This document shows, piece by piece, positions 6,538 to 10,756 of a stretch of 10,756 bases of DNA; within the stretch, counting starts at the first letter, position 1; the number at the start of each line of letters is the position of its first letter. This stretch comes from an uncultured Butyricicoccus sp. GTDB lineage: Bacteria; Bacillota; Clostridia; Oscillospirales; Butyricicoccaceae. The stretch lies in the NCBI GenBank assembly GCA_900557315.1, contig USSI01000031.1:1-10756 (forward strand), given 5' to 3'. The position numbers and the translations under genes were made by a program. The notes under the pieces were generated by a model, which did not search any database, had not been told where the DNA came from, and saw only the letters and a program-made list of their open reading frames with translations.

Positions 6538-7931
6538 GCAAAGCATTTACCATATTCGGCGGCACAGGCGACCTGACCTTCCGCAAACTGCTGCCTGCGC
6601 TGTATAACGGCAGCGTATCCGGCGCAGAATCGCTGGACTACGAAATTATCGTGATTGGCCGGCGTGATTACACCGCAGAGCAATACCGCGAACTTGCCCG
6701 GGACTGGGTACGCCAATTCGCCCGCCTCCCCTACTCGGACAGCGCGTTTGCGCGCTTTGCGGCGCGGATCGACTACTACCGCATGGACTTTACCGACCCT
6801 GCCGCTTATGCCGGACTGGACAATTATTTCCGCACGCGCGGAATTGATGAATTTATCTTTTACTTCGCTGTCGCGCCGCGCTTTTTCGGCGTAATCGCGG
6901 AAAGCCTTGCAGGCGTCAGCAATGCGCCGAACGGCAAGGTGATTCTGGAAAAGCCGTTTGGAGAAACGCTCGAGGACGCAAAAGCGCTGAACAAGCGCTT
7001 GGAAGCGATATTCACCCCCGCGCGGATATACCGCATCGACCACTATTTAGGCAAGGAAATGGTGCGCAACATTGAGACCATCCGCTTCTCTAATCCGATT
7101 TTCACCAACCTCTGGGATGCGCGCTTTATTGAATCCGTACAGATTTCTGCGTTTGAGGATGTGGGGGTCGAGTCGCGCGGCGGCTACTACGATCACGCGG
7201 GAGCCATGAAGGACATGGTGCAAAACCACCTCTTCCAAATATTGTCCATCGTGGCGATGGAGCGCCCGAGTGAATATATCGGCTCGGATATGCACACCGA
7301 ACAGCTCAAGGTGCTGCATGCCCTGCGTCCGGTTGGACAGGACCCGATCCAGGATACATTGGTCCTCGGCCAGTATGAGGGGTACCGGCAGGAAAAACTG
7401 GTCGATCCACAGTCGCAGACCGAAACCTATGCAGCGATGCGCCTGTTTATCGACAATGACCGCTGGCGGGGCGCGCCGTTTTATATCCGTACCGGCAAAA
7501 AGCTGGATGCGCGGGAGATGAATGTGGTCGTTACCTCCCGCCGGCCGCGGCTGGACGTAGCCCATAACGTGCTGGTGATCCGCATCCAGCCGACAGAGGG
7601 TGTATACCTGCAGTTTAATATCCAGAAGCCGGGTGATACGACGGAAATCACGCAGGCCAAGATGGATTTCTGCCAAAGCTGCTCACTGGAAAACCGGATC
7701 AACACGCCCGAGGCTTACGAGCGGCTGATCGGCGCATGCATCCGCGGCGGGCGGTTCTGGTTCTCGCGCTGGGATCAGATCGAGACCGGCTGGCAGTATG
7801 TCGAGCAGCTGCGTCAGGCTTATCAGAAGGCCGGGCTGCCGCTGTACCACTATGCCGGCGGCAGTGCCGGGCCGCAGGCCGCAGATGAGCTGCTGGCACG
7901 CTTTGGGCACAGCTGGTTTCACGAGGGATAA
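6534..7931 (+). CDS. zwf: Glucose-6-phosphate 1-dehydrogenase
   Basis: A protein of 465 residues from the TTG start (470 from ATG 6519), slightly shorter than the usual 480-510. It oxidises glucose-6-phosphate to 6-phosphogluconolactone, the entry step of the oxidative pentose phosphate pathway. Seen from the TTG start: nucleotide-binding GGTGDLTFRKL (9-19; the common form is GASGDLxxRKL), IGRRDY (41-46) with arginines placed to contact an NADP phosphate, LEKPFG (138-143), the substrate motif RIDHYLGKE (167-175) and catalytic H232 in DMVQNHL. The TTG overlaps the gnd stop (TTGA, 6534-6537), mirroring the pgl/gnd junction, so all three proteins are probably made in coupled fashion. It is last in the operon, ten bases before a strong terminator. 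NADP versus NAD preference is inferred only. Confidence 0.95.
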   Translation: MSKAFTIFGGTGDLTFRKLLPALYNGSVSGAESLDYEIIVIGRRDYTAEQYRELARDWVRQFARLPYSDSAFARFAARIDYYRMDFTDPAAYAGLDNYFRTRGIDEFIFYFAVAPRFFGVIAESLAGVSNAPNGKVILEKPFGETLEDAKALNKRLEAIFTPARIYRIDHYLGKEMVRNIETIRFSNPIFTNLWDARFIESVQISAFEDVGVESRGGYYDHAGAMKDMVQNHLFQILSIVAMERPSEYIGSDMHTEQLKVLHALRPVGQDPIQDTLVLGQYEGYRQEKLVDPQSQTETYAAMRLFIDNDRWRGAPFYIRTGKKLDAREMNVVVTSRRPRLDVAHNVLVIRIQPTEGVYLQFNIQKPGDTTEITQAKMDFCQSCSLENRINTPEAYERLIGACIRGGRFWFSRWDQIETGWQYVEQLRQAYQKAGLPLYHYAGGSAGPQAADELLARFGHSWFHEG

Positions 7932-7940
7932 TATGATGAA

Positions 7941-7970
7941 AAAAGAGGGAAGCCGAAGCTTCCCTCTTTT
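7941..7970. terminator. Bidirectional intrinsic terminator between convergent zwf and queA
   Basis: A perfect 13-bp stem (7941-7953 with 7958-7970) has a 4-base loop. Read on the minus strand it closes with the very stable C-UUCG-G tetraloop and runs into six T residues, an excellent terminator for queA. Read on the plus strand it ends in CTTTT, then GCATTTTT, serving zwf. Confidence 0.9.
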
Positions 7971-7984
7971 GCATTTTTGTATGC

Positions 7985-9010
7985 TCAATAGAGCAGCATG
8001 GAATCGCCGAAGGAGAAAAAGCGATATTCCTCCTCGATTGCCTGCTGGTAAGCATTCATCACCATTTCGCGCGTCGCAAATGCTGAGATCAACATCATCA
8101 GCGTGCTTTCCGGCAGATGGAAGTTGGTCACCAGATGATCGACCATTTTGAACCGGTAGCCCGGATAGATGAAAATATCCGTCCAGCCGGACTGGGCGCG
8201 GACGTGTCCGCTCTCGTCTGCAATGGTCTCGAGCGTGCGGCAGGCCGTCGTCCCGACAGCCCAGACCTTGCCGCCTGCATCGCGCGTCTGATTGATGAGC
8301 TCTGCGGTCTGCTCGTCCATGATATAATACTCGGAATGCATTACATGGTCAGTGATCTCCTCTTCCTTGACCGGACGGAAGGTGCCCAGACCGACATGCA
8401 GCGTGACAAACGCCAGCTTAACGCCCTTCTGCTCGAGCTCCGCAAGCAGTTCCCTGGTAAAGTGCAGGCCAGCAGTAGGCGCTGCCGCAGAACCGGGTGT
8501 TTTGGAGTAAACCGTCTGGTACCGCTCGGGATCGTCCAGCTTTTCTTTGATATAGGGCGGGAGCGGCATGGTGCCGAGCTTGTCCAGGATTTGCAGGAAA
8601 ATGCCATCATAATGGAACCGGATCAGACGGTTGCCGTCCGGCTGCACTTTTTCGACCGTCGCGGTCAGCAGGCCGTCGCCAAAGGTCAGCTCCACGCCCT
8701 CGCGCGTTTTGCGCCCCGGGCGGGTCAGGCATTCCCACAGGCCGTCGCCCTTGTCGGTCAGCAGCAGCACCTCGATCGGCGTGGTGTGCCCTACGGCGTG
8801 GCCCATCAGGCGCGCCGGGATGACGCGCGAATTATTGAATACCATGCAGTCGCCCGGCTGCACATACTCCAGCAGGTCGCGGAAGTGGCGGTGCGTCACC
8901 GAGCCATCCGCCCGGTCAAGTACCATCAGCCGCGAAGCGTCGCGCTGTTCGAGCGGATGCTGTGCGATCAGGTGTTCGGGTAAATCAAAATAAAAATCAC
9001 TTTTCTTCAT
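7985..9010 (-). CDS. queA: S-adenosylmethionine:tRNA ribosyltransferase-isomerase
   Basis: A full-length protein of 341 residues (Bacillus subtilis about 342). It transfers and isomerises the ribosyl part of S-adenosylmethionine onto preQ1-modified tRNA, making epoxyqueuosine, directly after Tgt. Family signatures are [13 protein letters not shown] (19-31), [11 protein letters not shown] (58-68), LPPYI (150-154), the block from [20 protein letters not shown] onward (163-182) leading into [13 protein letters not shown] (205-214), [10 protein letters not shown] (252-261), [12 protein letters not shown] (277-288) and [16 protein letters not shown] (296-311). The ATG at 9010 is preceded directly by an in-frame TGA (9011-9013), so the protein cannot start further upstream. 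It lacks a nearby Shine-Dalgarno. A 12-codon ORF with an ideal one ends over this start. The gene is terminated by the hairpin at 7941-7970. Confidence 0.97.
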   Translation of the reverse strand: MKKSDFYFDLPEHLIAQHPLEQRDASRLMVLDRADGSVTHRHFRDLLEYVQPGDCMVFNNSRVIPARLMGHAVGHTTPIEVLLLTDKGDGLWECLTRPGRKTREGVELTFGDGLLTATVEKVQPDGNRLIRFHYDGIFLQILDKLGTMPLPPYIKEKLDDPERYQTVYSKTPGSAAAPTAGLHFTRELLAELEQKGVKLAFVTLHVGLGTFRPVKEEEITDHVMHSEYYIMDEQTAELINQTRDAGGKVWAVGTTACRTLETIADESGHVRAQSGWTDIFIYPGYRFKMVDHLVTNFHLPESTLMMLISAFATREMVMNAYQQAIEEEYRFFSFGDSMLLY

Positions 9011-9045
9011 TCACAAAAGCATGGACGCCCGCGCGGAGCGCCCAT
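9007..9045 (-). CDS. Putative 12-codon leader ORF translationally coupled to queA
   Basis: ATG at 9045 opens the frame [12 protein letters not shown] and stops at TGA (9007-9009), which overlaps the queA ATG (9008-9010) as ATGA. AAAGGAGG lies seven bases upstream. queA itself has no ribosome binding site, so ribosomes finishing this peptide could restart on queA. The peptide matches no family I know; its content (two Arg, two Cys, Gly/Pro) may be secondary to its role in ribosome delivery. Part of the ORF forms the hairpin at 9020-9046. It could instead be a chance frame, with queA using the distant Shine-Dalgarno across the folded hairpin. Confidence 0.5.
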   Translation of the reverse strand: MGAPRGRPCFCE

Positions 9046-9046
9046 G
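9020..9046 (-). promoter_or_regulatory. Hairpin in the queA leader, pairing the leader-ORF start codon
   Basis: On the minus strand CATGGGCGC (9038-9046) pairs with GCGTCCATG (9020-9028), a 9-bp stem with one G-U pair, extendable by two more pairs. It encloses the ATG of the leader ORF and leaves the Shine-Dalgarno at 9053-9060 outside. Only CTTTTG follows, so it is a poor intrinsic terminator for the upstream SpoIID-like gene. A translational role is at least as likely. Confidence 0.5.
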
Positions 9047-9052
9047 CCGTTT

Positions 9053-9060
9053 CCTCCTTT
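9053..9060 (-). promoter_or_regulatory. Ideal Shine-Dalgarno upstream of the queA leader ORF
   Basis: AAAGGAGG on the minus strand lies seven bases before ATG 9045, but 42 bases before the queA ATG. It is 13 bases after the stop codon of the SpoIID-like gene. It is the only strong ribosome binding site between the two genes. Confidence 0.65.
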
Positions 9061-9073
9061 ACAGCCCGTCTGT

Positions 9074-10756
9074 TCAGCCGGCAATCTCGATGCCGGTAAA
9101 ATAAAACTTCAAAATTTCTTCATAGTCAAAGCCTTTTTGCGCCATCGCATATGCACCCCACTGGCTCATGCCGACACTGTGGCCCCAGCCCGAACCGGTG
9201 AACGTATAGCTGGCTGCATTGGTAACCGGCGTCTGATCCTGAGGCTGCTCTTCCGGCTCTTCCTGCGGCTCGTCCGCGCTGGTGATAAGTACGGTTTCGC
9301 TCTCCGGGTCGAAGTCAACTCCAAAGCCGAGCGCCTCCCCCACATCCCGCACCATATAATAATTATTGCCATTGATCCGGTAGCCAGTCAGGGAAACGGT
9401 TTTTTCGTCAATCACAATGGAGGAGTCCGACGGCGTGCAGTTTTCAACCACCGCGGAAACGGACGACGTCATTTCGCCGCCGACCTGCTCATAAGCTGCA
9501 TCAGGCGTAAGCACGATGCGGTTATTCGCAGCATCCCATGTGACATTAAACTGGCTGCCCGTGCCATTGAGTATGTAAGCAATATCGCGGAGCTTATAAT
9601 AATTGTTGCCATTGATATTATATCCCTGCGGTTCCACCGGCTCGCCGTTGACTGTCACCGGATGCGTAGAGGGGCTGATCTTCAGGCTTGTACTCTGCGG
9701 CAACGCTGCGGAGGTTCTGGACGAACCGTTGGGCGTAATGGTGTACCGGATACTGTCCAAACCGAATACGGTGCGGCAGTCGTCACGTTGGATGACAACC
9801 TGCTTGCCGGTGGTATCGGTCACGGTCACCTCATTGACATTGTCAGTATCTGTGCGTTTGGTGACCTCAACATTCGCAACCGTACCAATGGAGTAGCCCG
9901 CGCTGGTCAGTTTCTGGCGGACCTCTTCTGCTGTCAGCGTGACGCTCCAGGAGCTGTCATAAGTCTCGTAAGGGTCTTCCTTGCCCTGCAGATAGGGATA
10001 ATCGCCGCCCCATACGTTAACGGCATCCTCGGTCGCGCCGCCATCGGACGAGAAGAAGTAGCCGATGACCGGTTCGCCGTTATAGGTCAGGTATTCGCCC
10101 TGCGTTGCGTCAACCGCAGCATCCGAAGCGGCGGTTGCCTGGTTCGCGCCAAGGTAAACCTGACAGTTTGTGGTGTTGCACAGGTCGTAGCCCTCGCTCG
10201 TGTGCTTACTCGTACCAAGTGCGAAGGAGCGCGCGCAGACAGCTTGAGCCTTCTGCGCCTCCGCCGGCCAGTCCGGATCAATTTCGTACGGCAGGACGCC
10301 CTTCACATAATCCTCCAGCCCGACATAATTTATAACAGTGATGTTTCCATCCGACGCACGGCGGTAAACAAAGTCGCCGCGCCATTGGTATCCTTTGAAC
10401 CACGTCAACCCGCTATTGGGGCGGATAGCAATATGATCCGCGTCCTGCGCCGAGGTGTACAGCACCTCACCCGTCGCGGTATCGCTTACCTGAAACGCAT
10501 TATTCACCAGCTTGATCGTCAGCTGGGTGCTGGAAAGCGCCGTGCCGGCGGAAAAATCCGTCCCGTTCATCGTACCGACCGTGTAGCCGGTTGCCTCGCC
10601 CGAGACATTTTCCAGTTTGGGGTCTGCAAACGTGCTTGCACCGCTGATCGTCAATCCGACGCGCAGCGTCACATCGGTATCCACCGCGGAGGCGGGCATA
10701 ATGCAAAGACAGCCGATCAGCGCTGCCGCGCAAAGCAGCGCGGAGAGCATTCTCTT
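9074..10756 (-). CDS. Exported SpoIID/LytB-domain protein with two inserted stalk domains, 5' end at window edge
   Basis: The frame has 558 residues from an ATG at 10750, but it stays open for two more codons (Lys, Arg) to the edge. The true start is probably outside, since the signal peptide otherwise lacks a charged N-region. The SpoIID/LytB family includes lytic transglycosylases that cut denuded peptidoglycan glycan strands in spore engulfment. Numbered from the visible Met: signal peptide to about ASA (20-22), with LIGC (11-14) as an alternative lipobox. The SpoIID core spans about 134-338 with VGLEDYVKGVLPYE (143-156; E156 fits the catalytic Glu), CNTTNCQVY (191-199) and NVWGGDYPYL (245-254). 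Two copper-amine-oxidase-N-like stalk repeats (about 356-420 and 436-492) follow, then a Pro/Glu/Gln linker (494-507). The closing SpoIID motif GWGHSVGMSQWGAYAMAQKG is at 521-540. Sporulation versus general wall remodelling cannot be decided here. Confidence 0.88.
   Translation of the reverse strand, partial: KRMLSALLCAAALIGCLCIMPASAVDTDVTLRVGLTISGASTFADPKLENVSGEATGYTVGTMNGTDFSAGTALSSTQLTIKLVNNAFQVSDTATGEVLYTSAQDADHIAIRPNSGLTWFKGYQWRGDFVYRRASDGNITVINYVGLEDYVKGVLPYEIDPDWPAEAQKAQAVCARSFALGTSKHTSEGYDLCNTTNCQVYLGANQATAASDAAVDATQGEYLTYNGEPVIGYFFSSDGGATEDAVNVWGGDYPYLQGKEDPYETYDSSWSVTLTAEEVRQKLTSAGYSIGTVANVEVTKRTDTDNVNEVTVTDTTGKQVVIQRDDCRTVFGLDSIRYTITPNGSSRTSAALPQSTSLKISPSTHPVTVNGEPVEPQGYNINGNNYYKLRDIAYILNGTGSQFNVTWDAANNRIVLTPDAAYEQVGGEMTSSVSAVVENCTPSDSSIVIDEKTVSLTGYRINGNNYYMVRDVGEALGFGVDFDPESETVLITSADEPQEEPEEQPQDQTPVTNAASYTFTGSGWGHSVGMSQWGAYAMAQKGFDYEEILKFYFTGIEIAG
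9355..9376 (-). repeat. Copy 2 of a 22-bp repeat within the stalk-domain coding region
   Basis: Differs at one base from 9595-9616 and lies exactly 240 bp (80 codons) from it, in the same frame. It encodes INGNNYY of the second stalk domain. It marks an internal tandem domain duplication. Confidence 0.7.
9595..9616 (-). repeat. Copy 1 of a 22-bp repeat within the stalk-domain coding region
   Basis: Partner of 9355-9376 (21 of 22 bases identical). It encodes INGNNYY of the first stalk domain. The rest of the two domains has diverged much further at DNA level. Confidence 0.7.

Noticed and set aside
8117..8983. A 288-codon plus-strand ORF antisense to queA (and similar ones opposite gnd, zwf and pgl)
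   Set aside because: Same reason: shadows of conserved genes, with biased Arg/Ala/His composition and no own ribosome binding site or motif.

Overview
The window looks like chromosomal DNA of a spore-forming Clostridia species, probably Oscillospirales/Ruminococcaceae. The coding DNA is moderately GC-rich, there are sporulation-family proteins (a SpoIID/LytB-domain protein and a SpoVB-like flippase), the tgt/queA queuosine genes are present, and the SpoIID protein carries copper-amine-oxidase-type stalk domains of a kind common in these anaerobes. The genus is inferred from protein flavour only; there is no rRNA marker. I see no mobile element, CRISPR array, tRNA or rRNA, and no gene-free stretch over 300 bases. 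The longest gap is 224 bp, between tgt and pgl.

Left block, minus strand (1-3911): tgt (tRNA-guanine transglycosylase), then a SpoVB/MurJ-type flippase, then a THUMP-domain 23S rRNA-type methyltransferase that runs off the left edge. tgt has a well-formed sigma-A promoter (3942-3970). A second promoter (1075-1103) precedes the methyltransferase, and an intrinsic terminator hairpin (1026-1058) lies between that promoter and the methyltransferase ribosome binding site.

Middle block, plus strand (4136-7931): a compact three-gene operon encodes the complete oxidative branch of the pentose phosphate pathway. It comprises 6-phosphogluconolactonase (pgl type), 6-phosphogluconate dehydrogenase (gnd) and glucose-6-phosphate dehydrogenase (zwf). 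Both junctions are 4-base stop/start overlaps (ATGA and, by my preferred start, TTGA). The operon has its own candidate promoter with an overlapping AT-only palindrome, and it ends at a strong bidirectional terminator.

Right block, minus strand (7985-10756): queA, preceded by a SpoIID/LytB-domain exported protein cut by the right edge. Between them is a 12-codon ORF with an ideal Shine-Dalgarno whose stop codon overlaps the queA start.

The minus-strand order SpoIID-like, queA, tgt resembles a common clostridial arrangement in which queA and tgt are adjacent. Here the sugar-oxidation operon sits between them in opposite orientation, insulated by a terminator on one side and a divergent promoter region on the other. 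QueA and Tgt act in one pathway (queuosine in tRNA). Pgl, Gnd and Zwf together convert glucose-6-phosphate to ribulose-5-phosphate and yield NADPH. The most unusual points are the queA leader ORF, the stalk domains inserted inside the SpoIID catalytic domain, and the terminator inside the methyltransferase 5' leader.
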